Source: Ophiosphaerella korrae (taxonomy: Eukaryota > Ascomycota > Dothideomycetes > Pleosporales > Phaeosphaeriaceae). From it: a stretch of 32,309 nucleotides of DNA. Below, in pieces: positions 10,500-22,190 of this stretch. Both the position numbers and the translations under genes were made by a program. Each line of letters opens with the position of its first letter. The first letter of the stretch is position 1. The notes beneath the pieces are model-generated. The model saw only the letters and a program-made list of their open reading frames with translations. It was not told the origin of the DNA and did not search any database. The stretch covers positions 1 to 32,309 of the forward strand of contig JALNQF010000419.1 of the NCBI GenBank assembly GCA_028456385.1. The letters are read 5' to 3'.

Positions 10500-11313
10500 C
10501 TACTTAATTTCCTAACTACTGTAAAGTAAAAGGGTACAAGTGCCTGTTAGATAGAAAAGACACTACGTTTTAGTAGGTACGCAACACGTCGCTAACCTTC
10601 TTTAAGAAGCTTTACAAATCTACAAGCGCTATTAAGTTGTTTAACGAATATATAGGTGTTATTCGTTCGACCTAGAAGCTCTAGGTAGACTAGTACGATG
10701 TTAAAAGCAATCTCCTTAATAGATTTAATGTTTCTTAGAATAGGACCTTTATAGTTGATGTCGGCAGCAGTAAAGGATATAACTTAATCTTGCTAGCCAA
10801 GAGATTCCCTAAGATAAAGGGCGCACTAGTACTACAAGATCTTCTAACTACTATTGTAGAGCTATTAGAATATTTCCTAGACTAGATTCAACCTATAAGA
10901 CATGATTTCTTCGCGGAGTAACCTTTAAAAGGTAGGTACTAGTAACAAGTAAGAATAGTAATAGGAGTTGTAATCTAACTTTATCGCTAGGGGCAAAGGT
11001 GTATTTTATACACTACATTCTTAATAACTAGTTAGATAGCAATTGTTAACGCACCTTAGGGCAATTAAAACGTAGTATAAAACTAGGTTATTCGAGAATA
11101 CTTATTAACGAGGCCGTTCTCCTAGATAAGAACTACGCGCTATAGTTTGCGGCTAGAGACTTTACGATAATAACAGAGTATAGTAGCAAAGAGCGTACGA
11201 GATTAGATTAGAAAGAGCTTGTAGAGTTAGTAGGGTTAACTATCGTAAATATCTAGGTATCTCCTTTCGAAGATAACATTAAAGGCGTTATTAAGGCTAT
11301 ATTAGAAATATAA
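10500..11313 (+). pseudogene. SAM-dependent O-methyltransferase, RIP-inactivated
   Basis: The plus strand carries a recognisable fungal secondary-metabolism-type O-methyltransferase (plant-type O-MT fold). The SAM-binding glycine loop appears as FIVDVGSSKGYN (10749-10784), where the family has VDVGGGxGH. It is followed by GALVLQDL and HDFFAE. After a probable decayed intron (about 10931-10989, GTAGGT...GCTAG) come a segment near IHYILNN, where the family has the catalytic His-Asp-Trp, then SRILINEAVL (11089-11118) and a C-terminal end VSPFEDNIKGVIKAILEI with TAA at 11311-11313. Such enzymes transfer methyl groups to hydroxyls of polyketides or other phenolics. Stops are TAG at former Trp/Gln positions. 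The N-terminus fades before about 10500. It sits tail-to-head against the mariner pseudogene with no partner biosynthetic genes readable nearby. No intact copy lies in the window. Confidence 0.85.
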
Positions 11314-12793
11314 GTTGTACGTCTATACTTATTACAATAAAGGCAGCGTATATAGGAGTTAATTTTCGAGTAGAGTAGTAGTAACCCTAGTGTCGCAAGT
11401 TAGAGCTCTGCTCTACACAATTCAGGTAAGCTTGTAGTAGTAAGTAAGCTATACGAGCTATTCGAGCTACTCTACTATATATAAGTAGCCTAGCTTAGAT
11501 AGCTCTTTAATTAATAATTATCTCCTACTTATTCCTAAGCTCGCATCTTGCAACAGTTATAAGCCTAGCGCTAAAAATTACATAATAGTTCTATCCTATA
11601 TACTATAGCAAGAGATCGCGAGCTTAGTATACTCTTATCCTATCTTATCTTATCTTATCTATTACTTAAACGCTCACAATATCTTATAGTAAGATAACTC
11701 TACTTAACAAAAGTACTACCCTACTTAATAAGCGCTCTATAATAGCTAGTATAGTTTATATAACTACACTACAACGCTCTTAAGCTAGGTATCTAGTAGC
11801 TTGTTAACCTAGAAGCTAATAACGTCCCTAATATGTACGCTAACAAACTAGTTTAACCTAAACTAAAGAGCCTAGTATCTATAGAAGAGGTAGCTACTTA
11901 CAAGCTTGTAATAAATAAATACTAGGCTATAAAAGATACCTAGATATTATAAATATTACGCCTTAGAGCGCTAAGTACCTAAGTAAACGCTATAGTTAAT
12001 CTAAGCTATCTAGTAATAGCTAAGATAACTTTACTTACAAATAATAAAGCTACGTTATAAGAGCTTATCTAAATACTAAAGAACTTACTAGCCCTATTTA
12101 ATACTAGCGCTAGTAATCTTATCTAAGCTTAATACTAAGCTTATCTATAGAAATCTTACTAAAGACGCTAATTACTAGAGCTCTAGTATAATAAGTAGCT
12201 ACGCTTATATTAGCGTATAATTATATATAATATTATATAGGTAATAGGTAAGCTTATAGTATAAGATTTCCTAGAGGTATTAATACTAAAGCTAGCTCTA
12301 GACTAGGCTTAGATAATAATCTAATTAGTAATCTAGAGCTTAGTTTTTAACTTAAAAGTACTTATACTAAAGTATATTTATAATATCTACTTAGCTCTAA
12401 TATAAAAGTATAAGCACTAAACTACTAATTAAAGAGCTACTATATATAAAATATTTAGAAGATCTAAGCTATATATATTAAGCTTAAGCTTAAGCTTTAA
12501 TATAAAATATAACTACTTATATAGCTAAGCTTATTACTAGAAGCTATAAGATTATAGATAGGTCTAAATAGTACTTACTAGTAATCTACTTAAAATAGAT
12601 AATAATAGAAAGGTAAAAATACTAGCTTATTTAGATAAGATTTACGTTATAGTAGTTAAAACTCTAGTAACTTAAAAGTAAGCTAGTTCTTCTTAGGAAC
12701 TAGTTAAGGCTAGCTTAGAGTTAGTTAAATTAAAGGTTCTAGCTTACCTAGGCTAGCTAAACGTAGTACTTATTAATTTAAGTATACTAATTA
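11314..12793. other. RIP-mutated stretch, unassigned; weak plus-strand remnant
   Basis: There is no identifiable gene. A (TATCT)4 array lies at 11641-11660. Between about 11880 and 12480 one plus-strand frame is somewhat protein-like (patches KITLLTNN, LKNLLALFNTSASNLI) but I match it to no family; a transposon ORF1 is one possibility. CTAAGCTTA-like words are frequent around 12470-12530. Confidence 0.4.
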
Positions 12794-13071
12794 TGTTAAG
12801 AAGTAGCTAGAAGATAATAGTACTTACTATAGGCTATAGGAGATAGTAAAAGGATAATAGATAGTATTTAATAGTACTACTAGTATCTAAGAGAGAATAA
12901 TACTTACTTTACTCTCTTTATAAGTATTAAGCCTTTTATACGCTTATATAGCGTACTAGCCTTACTTTAGATTATAACTATATAATATTATAATCTTTAG
13001 TGTATTAGCCCTACTCTTAACTTATACTAGAGTTTACAAAAGTCTTAAGTATTTAATAAACTCTTGTTATA
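12794..13071 (-). repeat. Left (3') LTR, family 1
   Basis: 278 bp, starting TGTTAAGAAGTAGC and ending CTCTTGTTATA. It is the same length as the right LTR and differs from the solo LTR almost only by C-to-T and G-to-A changes. Next to it inside the element is the minus-strand purine tract expected beside a 3' LTR. Confidence 0.92.
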
Positions 13072-14092
13072 GAGCTTCTCTCTCTAGCTAGTATTCTTAC
13101 TAGCTCTTTAAAGTGCGACCTTAATAAAAACCCTAAACCTTTAAGAAAATAGGGAAAAGAGTGTTCGCGTACTTTACGCGCTATACCTACGTATTAGGCG
13201 TATTATTATTGTTATACTTGTATATAATATTCTATTTATATTTTAATAATAAGTAAAAGATTATTACTTATATAATTGCGTTTACTCTTAGTAGACCTTA
13301 TATAAAAAATATTTTTCTTTTGTAATTATTTTACTTATCCTCTTATTAACTATAGCGTATACTTAACGTATACGTAGTATACGTTTAGTAATTATTGCTA
13401 TAGTTTACTATCTTTACCTAAAATTTATTAAGAAGAGTAACATCTATTAAGCTCTACCTTTTAAGTAGAGCGTAGATACTAAGCGCGCTAATTATAACGC
13501 TTTGTATACTACTTACCTACGCTACGCTTAAAGTATTATTAACTAAGAGGAGATATATAATAAGCTAAAAGAGCGTTATTACTAGTATTATTCTATTAGT
13601 AATTATAGTAGCTACGCCTTAGTAACTATTTTAGAGACGTACTTCTTATATACACTTTAACTAATATAAATAGGTACTCTCTATACTTAATAGGCGCGTT
13701 AACTATCTTTATAAGCTTTGTAATACGTATAATACTACTATATCTAATACTACTACTCTTAAGACTAACTTAGAAGTATACTATACTAGCGTTAAGCTTA
13801 CTTGTACCTAGCGTATATTTAACTTAGAGCTATTAAACTATAGGCGCCTTACTACTTATAGTAGTACTCCCTTAAAAGTACTTACTTAAATACTTATAAC
13901 TATGCCTTAATTTTTAGGGCTTATTTTAACTAAATAGTATAGCCTTATAGCTTAGTAGTAAGGTTTAGTTAGAGTATTAATAGAGATTTTAGGCTACCTT
14001 TACTATATTATATATTTGCCTATACTACGCTTATATAGCGTATACTAACTACTTTTTAGGCTTACTATAGCTACCTTTCTATAAAATAGGTT

Positions 14093-14209
14093 AATAATAA
14101 AGAAGATAATAATAAAGATAGTAGTAAGAAAAAAGAAGTAGAAGAAGAAGAAGTAGAAGAGGAAGAAGAGAAAGAAGAAGAAGAGGAAGAAGATAAAGTA
14201 GAGGGTTAA
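14093..14209 (+). pseudogene. Glu-rich tail of a reading frame antisense to family-1 pol
   Basis: Thirty-eight plus-strand codons after GTT at 14090 are open to TAA at 14207. They are almost all Asn, Lys, Asp, then Glu (KKKEVEEEEVEEEEEKEEEE). The complementary strand would read as implausible poly-Phe. The purine-rich DNA survives because GAA/GAG has no RIP target. It lies between the chromodomain and the 3' LTR and could be the C-terminus of an accessory antisense ORF like that proposed in the family-2 element. It could equally be simple-sequence DNA. Confidence 0.3.
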
Positions 14210-14464
14210 GACGTTCTACTTTTAAAAAGTAAGTAAAGTATAAGTAAAGAGTAGTTTAAGCTTATCTAATAAGTAGAGAAGAAATAGTTTATAGTGTAAT
14301 TATTTATTTTTTATATATATAGATACTTAGCTATAGAGCTAAAAGTTAGATTATACTATTTACTCTATAAGTACGTTTTAAGTATATAAATTACCTTTTC
14401 TACGTACGTTTTAATTATAGAGCGCTTTAAGCTAAATTAAAATCTTTAAGTAGTTTATTTATAT

Positions 14465-17400
14465 CTTTAAAATCTATAGTAAGAGTCTATATATCTTAGG
14501 ATTTATTGTATCCTTTCTATTTAAAGAGATACTCTAGTTGTCTTTTCTTTTTATATTTCTTTAGGATTCTTTTAACTTCTTATACTTCTTTTCCTTCTTC
14601 TATTACTTTAGGTAGCTAGGTATTATCTTCTACACCTAATTAAGATTTCTATTTCTTAAGGAGAGAAATATAAAATACGTTGTAAATGTAATAGTAAAGT
14701 AGTAGTAGTAAGTAGTATACTTATATTCTTACTATATTTTATACTTAAAATAGTCTAATAAACTTATCTAATAGCTTTTTATATAGTTAGTAAGTAAAGC
14801 TTAAGTTCTTTATACTTAGTAGAACTAGCTCTCTTTTTCTAAAGACTTCTAGTTTATATTTATTATTATAGTACTACGCTTAATATACTTATACTTTTTA
14901 TAAAAACTCTATAAGTATTACTTATATACTATATATACGCTTTACTCTTTAAATAGCGTCTAGTACCTTATCTTCTAGCTTACTATCTTTAGGTAAGTAT
15001 ATAAAGATTAGGTATTTACCTAGTATAGTATAAAAGGGCGTTATCTTTATTCCTTTATAAATTAAGTTATTGTATACAAATTGTACTATTTTTAGTAAGG
15101 TAACCTAATTATCTTAATTCTCTATTATAAAGATTCTTAAATACTATTCTAGAGTCTAATTTTATTATTTAGTTTACTTATTAGTCTATAAGTAGAAAGC
15201 TATACTTAGCCTACGCTTTACTTATAGTTAGTAGTATATTTCTACTTAAAATTTTAAGGTAAAGATTAACTCTTAGTTTAATATAATACCTTTCTATATT
15301 CTATAGTTTAAGATAATATTATTAAAGTATACTTCTATAAACTATTACGTATCTTACTTTTTAAGTACTAGGATATAGATAGCTAGCTTAGATAAGTAGT
15401 CTACTATTACTAGTATTATATTATATACGTACTTTAAGCTATCTTTTAAAGGTAAGAGGCCTATAATAAAGTCTAGAGAGACTTCTTTAAAGATATTACT
15501 TAAGATTAGTAAAGAAGATAATTCTTTATACTACTTATACTTTAGCGCTTTACTTTACTAGTATATTGCGTAAGTCTTTATATATTCCTAAACGTCTTAC
15601 TCTATTAATAGCTAGTAATAGTATCTTATAATTAGCTTAAGCGTTCTATATACGCTAAAGTAGCTAGCTATATACAAGTTATAATACTAGAGTAGAATCT
15701 CTTACCTAATAGTAGGTTCTTCTAGAACGTATACTCTACCTTTATATCTTAGGACTTCTTTATTATCTAAGCGCTATACTTATACTCTACTACTATATTA
15801 AGTACTTTTAACCTTTATTAAACTCTTTACTTATACTTATATAAAGGCGTCTCTTTACTATAGTCTATATAAAGTTATTAGAAAGGCTTTAGACTTTACT
15901 AATATAGGTTTACTACTAACTAACTCTATAGCTATTAAGCGTAGTACGTATAGTATATATTCTATAGCGCTAGTAGTAAAAGTCCTTTTAGCGCTATAGT
16001 CTCTAGCTCTATATATCTTATATATACTTTTTAAGCTTAGCTTAGTTATAGATCTTCTTACTCTACTAGTTATCTCTACTCTAGCTACTAAGCTTACTAG
16101 TTGTAATTTTTCCTAGAGGGTAAGTAATAAGTATACTAGTAATAGGTTCTCTTACTTATAGTTATATCTTCTTAAGAGGCTATCTATAGGATTTAGCCTA
16201 CTAGCCTAGTATTTTACTTTAAAATTAAAAGCTTTTAAGTATATAGCTTAGCGTACTTAGCGTAAGTTTAGTTTATATATAGTACGTATTAAGCGTAGGT
16301 TATTATAATCTATAAGTACTTAAATTATATACTATATACTTTTAAGGTAGTATCTCTACTATTTAAAACTATAAATAATAGTAAGAAGTTTAGTATTATA
16401 TATTTTATAGTTTAATTCTACTTCTTATAGTTTTTTAGAAGTAAAGGTAACTAGATACTATTTCTTATCTAGGTAGAGTTAGGATAAGATCCTAGAGATT
16501 GTAAAGGTTAACGTATCTATCTCTAAGTAAATAGGTAGTACTAAGTTATAGTAGTATAGGATAGGCGTACTTATAAAGTATACTTTAAGTTATTTAAAAG
16601 CTTTTTATACTATACTAAGCTAATAGAATTCTTACTTTTCTTTTAATAAGTCTATAAAGAGGGCTATTTTATAAGTATACTCTTTAATAAATCTTTAGTA
16701 AAAGTTTATAAAACCTAAGAATAACTATAGTTCTTTAATACTTATAGGCTCTAGCTATTATATAATAGTCTTAATACGCTTAGGTTTAGTATATATACTA
16801 CGCCTTATAATAATAAAGCCTAGAAAATATACTTTATTAGATATAAAGGTATACTTCTTTAGGTTTATAAAGAGTTCTACTCTTCTTAGTACTACTAGTA
16901 TAGAGTAGATAGCGCGCTAGTATAGCGTAATATTATTACTATAGGTATATATAAGTCTATTATTAAGGTATACTATATAGATATAATCTAGGAGTCTACT
17001 AAGCGCCTTGTTAATATACGCTTAAAAGCTAGTAGGGGCGTTAGTTAGCTTAAAAAGTATTACTAAGTATTTAAAATACTTATAGTAAGTATAGAAAGTA
17101 GTTTTCTACTTATCTCCTAATTTAATTCTAATCCTATAGTAAGTATCCTTAAGATCTAAAGTAGTATAGTATTATACGCCTAATAAGTAGTTTAGCGTCT
17201 CTCTAATTAGTAGGAGTAAGTACTAATCTTTTACTATAACTAAGTTTAGGCTATAGTAGTTAATATAGAAGTATAGGGCTCTATCTTTCTTTAGAATAAA
17301 AAGGATAAGTACTCCTACTAAACTATTACTATAATATATCTAGCGCTTATAAAGCGTATTTTCTATATATATATAGAGTACTTTAAGCTTATATATAGAG

Positions 17401-18950
17401 AGATTATAGAGTAACCTATAAAGAGGTTCTTTTCTCTCTATTAATAGGATTACGTAGTTAGAGTTCTTTAGGTAAAGTAGTGTCTATATAGCAACGTTAT
17501 TAAATACGTTATAGTATTCTTATAAAGTATCTAGAATACGTAACTTATACGCTATAGGTATAGCGTAGATACACGTATTGTATTCTAAGTTAATTATATT
17601 AGTCTTAACTACTCTTAGTAAGTATAGTTTTACTTATATTTCTCTTAGGTCCTTTATAAATTCTTTAGTTATATATAACTATACTTAAGTAATAGAAGTA
17701 TATCTCTAACGCTATATTTATAACTTATAGTTAAGTTATATCTCTTCTTGTTTAAGAAAAGAATTTCTAAGAAAGAGTACTACTCCCTCTTTATCTACTC
17801 TATATACTATAATCTTAGACCTATATATTACTTTATTATTATTAGTAAAGCGTACCTAAAGCTTATAAGTAGTATAAGTATTCTACCTTTATACTCCTAT
17901 CTAGCCTAGTCTAGAGAGCTTAGCGTCTTAGATTAGTTTTAGTCTTATTTCTACTATAGTCTACTAACTAATAAGACTAATATCTACTTAAGGGTCTAGA
18001 ATAACCTAAAGCTTTATTTCTAGCTCTAAGCCTAAAGCTACGCTATATATATACTATATACCTAGTAAGATATTAATTACTCTATACTTTACTATCTTAG
18101 AGCTAATAATAAGGCTAGGCCTTTTCCTATTTAGTTTATATAGACTAGAATATAGTTAGAGTTGCTACTATAGTACTTACTAGTATAGTATCTTTTTTTA
18201 TAGTACTTAAAGTATTTAATAGTAGACTTATCTACTAACTTATTTTAGAGGTTCTTTATATCTCTTTTTATTTAAGCCTTTTTTAAGTTTTCTTTACCTA
18301 CGCTATTTATATAGAGCTCTTGTAATTTTATTATATTATATAAGTTATACTTAAGTATTAAGCCTAAGGTAATAAGGTCTTCTCTTATCGCTAAAACCTA
18401 ATAATAGTTAGTAATTACTCTTTATAGTTTAGGCTATAGTTTTAAAAAAAGGTACTAAATCCTTTATTCTTCTATATACTAAGGAAGCTAGTCTTTAAAG
18501 ATATCTAGATATCTAGTAAAAGATCTTACGCTTTATTCCTTATATTAAGTAGCTATAGTGTACGCTGTTGCTACCTCTAGGCTATAGTTAATAGGGTTAG
18601 AGAGTAGGTTTAGTAAGTACTTTTTAAAGTACTCTTAGGTAAGAAGTTTATCTACGTTTAGATTACGCTTAATATACGTATACTATTATTTACGTAGGTC
18701 TCTCTTAAGGTATTATATAGCCTAAAGGACTTTATCTTTTTTTACTTTAAAGTCTTAGAGTACAAGGTAAAATACTATTTTATATAAGTAATAGTACTCT
18801 TAGTATTCTTTTAGAGATTTACCTTTATATACTATAGGCTCTTTAGAGTAAAGTATACACTTTACACGTATATTATTAACTAGAGAGTCTACGTTGCGCT
18901 TTTAAGAAGTAATAATAGTAACCTTAGAGTTATCTTTAGGGGTTACTACG
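14465..18950 (-). pseudogene. gag-pol of the family-1 Ty3/gypsy element
   Basis: The minus-strand frames, though full of stops, keep family landmarks. The gag patch DKVL-A-YLKRDL lies near 18680-18735. Reverse transcriptase has YSNN, the Y-x-D-D catalytic box with both Asp changed to Asn, at 16927-16950; then FINLKKYTFISNKVYFLGF, KPKRIKTII and LFLGFINFY (16700-16870), which is textbook Ty3. Integrase shows SLDFIIGLLPLK preceded by a zinc-finger-like AIY--SKALKYK (15420-15600). The chromodomain is LEYLFK-KGYNKS-D (14499-14540). These enzymes copy the element RNA and insert the cDNA, and the chromodomain steers integration to heterochromatin. Met, Trp, Gln and catalytic Asp codons are systematically lost. 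Boundaries are approximate. Confidence 0.88.
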
Positions 18951-19225
18951 CAAAGAGTAGTTTGTTCTTATTCTAGATATATAATCTTATTTTCTAGGGC
19001 GTAGAGTATACGTAGTTAAGCTAATTTATTGCGTCTAGTAGTTACTTTATAAATACGTTCTTTAATTGTTACTAGCGTACTTAGTACGTAACCTAGCTAC
19101 ACGCTACTTGCGCTCTATATAAGGTCTTGTTTAACTATTAACTATATATTTTCTTCTATTGTTATAGCCTATTATAAGGAGTATATTATTATTATCTCTA
19201 AACTATTAGTAAAGAAGTATTATTA

Positions 19226-19503
19226 TATTAGGAGGTAGCTAGAAGATAATAGTACTTACTATAAGCTATAGGAGATAGTAAAGGGATAATAGATAGTATT
19301 TAATAGTACTACTAGTATCTAAGAGAGAATAATACTTACTTTACTCTTTTTATAAGTATTAAGCCTTTTATACGCCTATATAGCGTACTAGCCCTACTTT
19401 AGATTATAACTATATAATATTATAATCTTTAGTGTATTAGCTCTACCCCTAACTCGTACTAGAGTTTACGAGAGTCTTAAGTATTTAACAAACCCTTATT
19501 ACA
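19226..19503 (-). repeat. Right (5') LTR, family 1
   Basis: 278 bp, starting TATTAGGAGGTAGC (TG changed to TA) and ending CCCTTATTACA. It is heavily RIP-mutated, with the intact CA end retained. Confidence 0.92.
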
Positions 19504-19888
19504 CGTATAGTAATTAAGTAATAAACTTGTAAAATAATAGAATAATTCTTGTAATATTAATATATTATCGATCTTAGTTAGAGATTATATTACTAATATT
19601 ATCTTAACAATATATATAGCTACTACTATATACTTTTACTAATCTATTATATACTTTTATAAATTACTCTAATCTATTATATATAACTATAGATTACTTT
19701 AATCTAATATATATATTTATAGATTACTCTTAATCTATTATACGTGTCTATAGATTACTTTGTATTAGGTATCTAGGTTATAATTTATTTCTTAATCTAA
19801 GTTATTACTTTACTTATCTTATACTTTATTAGTACTTAAATTAGGACTAATTAGTTCTATCTCGATTTCTCTTATTACACCTATAATA
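19504..19888 (-). repeat. Truncated family-2 LTR
   Basis: This RIP-saturated copy of the family-2 LTR is missing roughly its first 80 bp as read on the plus strand. It begins directly at the end of the family-1 LTR. The piece GTAATTAAGTAATAAACTTG pairs with the reverse complement of 24799-24818, and the end ATTACACCTATAATA (19874-19888) matches the ends at 25348 and 31946. The middle contains several degenerate copies of an AATCTATTATA-type unit (19660-19760), so the tandem array in this LTR family varies in copy number. The truncation suggests that family 1 inserted here or that a deletion joined the two. Confidence 0.8.
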
Positions 19889-19901
19889 TAATAATTAAGT
19901 T

Positions 19902-20302
19902 TAGGGTAGTAAATAGGTTAGAGTTAAGTTACCTTGTAATTTTATCTTGTAATAGCTATAACTCTATTAATTCTAGGTTATACGAGATAAAAGGTAGCTT
20001 AAATTAAACTACTAAGGTAACTAAAACTATTTCTAATATAAAGTTTTCTTATAGCTCTTATAGTTCTAGAGTTATTAGCTATAAAAGGTAAAAATATTGC
20101 TAAGAGGTAACTTAACCTTTACCTAAACTTTTTTTAGTAAATATCTTTAGAACTAGAGGAGCTATAAGAAATCTTTCTATATAAAAGTTATTATAGTAAC
20201 TTCTTACTTTCTTTTAGGCTATAAATTACCTAATTTAGACTAGTATTCGCGGAGTTATTTAGGTTTAAAAATAATAGGAGGCTAATACTATTTACTACCC
20301 TA
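19902..20302 (-). mobile_element. hAT-like MITE, copy 1 (heavily RIP-mutated)
   Basis: The 401-bp element has termini TAGGGTAGTAAATAG and CTATTTACTACCCTA. It is flanked by near-identical octamers ATTAAGTT (19894-19901) and CTTAAGTT (20303-20310), 7 of 8 matching. An 8-bp target duplication and TAGGG ends are hallmarks of the hAT superfamily. There is no coding capacity. It is the reverse complement of the copy at 21782-22182, with equal length. Confidence 0.85.
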
Positions 20303-21773
20303 CTTAAGTTAATACTTAAGCTAAAGTAGTTAGGTTTAGGTAGGTACTAGTTTACTTAATTTAGTTAAAGTACTAAGACTCTTAATTATTAGATTTATAG
20401 TTATAAATAGATCGATATAAACTTAAGTAAAAAAATAGTTAATTAATTAATCTTTTATATCTAGCTATATAGTCTATCTTATATATCTACGTTATAGCTA
20501 CTTTTTAGCTAAGTCTTAAGAGCTAGTACTAGCCTTGTCCTCTAGTATCTTTTATTAAGTTATAGTTATTATTTAATATTTATTTATCTCTTTTTATATA
20601 TACTCTTATTATATAAGCTTAGCTTATAAAGCTAGTACTAGTAAATTAGCTTTCTTTGTAAAGGAGTACAACGTTGCTAGATTACTCTATTATAGCTAAG
20701 TTAACGTATTACTATTAGACTAGCGCGTTAATTTTAAGTTTAAGCTAGCGTAGCTAGTATTACTTAGTGTATATACGCCCTATAATTACTATCTTAATCG
20801 CGATTAACTATTAATATTATAGCTACTAGAGTTATAGCTAGTAGTACTATAGGTAGTAGCGTAGTAACTAATATACTATAGCTAGTATCTAAGTAATATA
20901 CTATAGCTAGCTATCTAGTAGTATCTTTTTATACTAACAAGTTAAGAGTTTAAGAATATAGTAGCTCTAGTATACTAAGTAAACCTAAGAGAGTAAAATA
21001 CTTATCTTATTTAGCTTAACGTATAAAAATATTTTTATTTTACTTTTAAAGACTTTAAAATTCTATATAGATATATAATTACTATCTATTAGTTTTTTAA
21101 TATTAGACCTAAGAATTATATTACTAAGTTCTATAAAATATCTAAGTATTATAAGTAGAATTAGTACTCTCTATTACTAGTTTTATTAGATAATCTTAAA
21201 CCTAAAAGTATTAATAAGCTACTTCCTAATACTCTCTTCTAAAGTTACTTAGTCTAAAAAAAGATAAAAGAAAGATAATAGAAATAGAGGCCTAGAGGCT
21301 TAGAAACTTAGTATTATTAAGTAGTTAGATAGAGTATAGAATAAAGTTCGAAACTAGTATTAATTAGGCGTAATATATTTATAATAGTACTAGGATATAT
21401 TAGGTTATCCTATTTAAATTTACCTCTCTAGCGCTACCCTAAATAGGCTATACCTAATTAAAAGGTATCCTCTTAACTTCCTAATTAAGCTATATCTAGC
21501 CTATCTTTAATTTCCTAACTACTAGACTTAAGAGAGTATAGTACTTTATAGTAAAGGATTAGAGCTATATAAGTAGACTCTAAAAAAATTAAGGTAATAA
21601 GAGAGCGCTACTAGGCTTAGAGAATTAAAGCTACTAGACAAGTAGTATACAAGAATAGAAATAGCGAATATAACTAACCTTATATATTATTAGTATCTAT
21701 AATAGAAGTAGAATATTAAACCTTGCAATCCCTATCTCCTAAACCTCTAGTCTCCGAGCTAATTGTAGACTAG
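20303..21773. other. RIP-mutated spacer between the two MITEs, no gene recognised
   Basis: About 1.47 kb of strongly AT-rich, CpA/TpG-poor sequence. No transposase, LTR or host-gene motif could be read in any frame. Words such as ACTATAGCTAGTA recur around 20820-20920. Different target octamers at the two MITEs argue against this being the interior of one inverted-repeat element. Confidence 0.55.
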
Positions 21774-21781
21774 CTACGGCT

Positions 21782-22182
21782 TAGGGTAGTAAATAGAGTC
21801 GGCCCCCTATCTTTTTTAAAACTAAATAACTCCGCGAATACTAGTCTAAATTAGGTAATTTATAGCCTAAAAGAAAGCGAGAAGTTATCCTAATAACTTT
21901 TATATAGAAAGATTTCTTATAGCTCCTCTAGTTCTAAAGATATTCGCTAAAAACAGTTTAGGTTAGGGTTAGGTTACCTCTTAGCGATGTTTTCGCCTTT
22001 TACAGCTAATAACTCTAGAACTATAAGAGCTATAAGAAAACTTTATATTAGAAATAGTTTTAGTTACCTTAGCGGTTTAATTTAAGCTATCTTTTATCTC
22101 GTGCAGCCTAGGATTAATAGAGTTATAGCTATTACAAGATGAAATTGCGGGGTAACCCAACCCCAACCCATTTACCACCCTA
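21782..22182 (+). mobile_element. hAT-like MITE, copy 2 (lightly RIP-mutated)
   Basis: 401 bp with ends TAGGGTAGTAAATAG and CCCATTTACCACCCTA and a perfect 8-bp target duplication CTACGGCT at 21774-21781 and 22183-22190. It aligns along its full length with the reverse complement of copy 1, and its right half keeps many CpA, TpG and CpG sites. It is non-autonomous: no transposase frame. The right end of this element marks the edge of the RIP block. Confidence 0.92.
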
Positions 22183-22190
22183 CTACGGCT

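Larger units (their letters stand above)
12794..19503 (-). mobile_element. Full-length Ty3/gypsy chromovirus, family 1, RIP-inactivated
   Basis: This 6,710-bp element is bounded by 278-bp direct LTRs and has gag-pol on the minus strand, so the right LTR is its 5' LTR. The order read from right to left is gag-like region (about 18.6-18.9 kb), reverse transcriptase (about 16.6-17.4 kb), integrase (about 15.3-15.6 kb) and a C-terminal chromodomain (about 14.5 kb). A purine-rich tract lies next to the 3' LTR on the minus strand (AGAGAGAGAAG, within 13072-13095). RIP is saturated on both strands. Flanking pentamers AATTA (12789-12793) and CGTAT (19504-19508) do not match, so the target duplication is lost or the element is recombinant. 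Confidence 0.92.
5100..22182. other. RIP-mutated AT-rich transposon block
   Basis: From about 5.1-5.4 kb composition shifts to long TA-rich text dominated by CTA, TAG, TAT and ATA. CpA and TpG are nearly absent in the interior: four 60-base lines sampled at 14341, 15301, 16141 and 17041 contain none of either, while CpG is still present. That is the footprint of RIP, which converts CpA to TpA on either strand. It removes ATG, TGG and CAG/CAA codons and leaves TAA/TAG stops, so no long ATG-initiated frame survives between 4.9 and 22.5 kb. The edges (5.2-5.8 kb and 21.7-22.2 kb) are much less affected. Normal sequence returns sharply after 22182. Confidence 0.93.

Noticed and set aside
11641..11660. 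(TATCT)4 array as a functional repeat
   Set aside because: It is short, lies in RIP-mutated sequence and has no sign of a role beyond simple-sequence drift.
11880..12480. LINE (Tad1-like) ORF1 on the plus strand
   Set aside because: A weakly protein-like frame is present, but I could not find a zinc knuckle or any reverse transcriptase to support a LINE.
14100..14200. Purine-rich tract as the polypurine tract of the family-1 element
   Set aside because: It is purine-rich on the plus strand while the element reads on the minus strand, and it lies about 1 kb from the LTR. The tract next to 13072 fits better.
5100..22182. AT-rich block as a centromere or telomere region
   Set aside because: AT-rich RIP blocks can be centromeric in fungi, but 17 kb between gene islands is small, no telomere repeat is present, and nothing in the sequence marks CENP-A chromatin.
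19894..22190. A single large DNA transposon with long terminal inverted repeats (19902-22182)
   Set aside because: Each arm has its own inverted ends and its own distinct 8-bp target duplication, so they are two independent MITEs.
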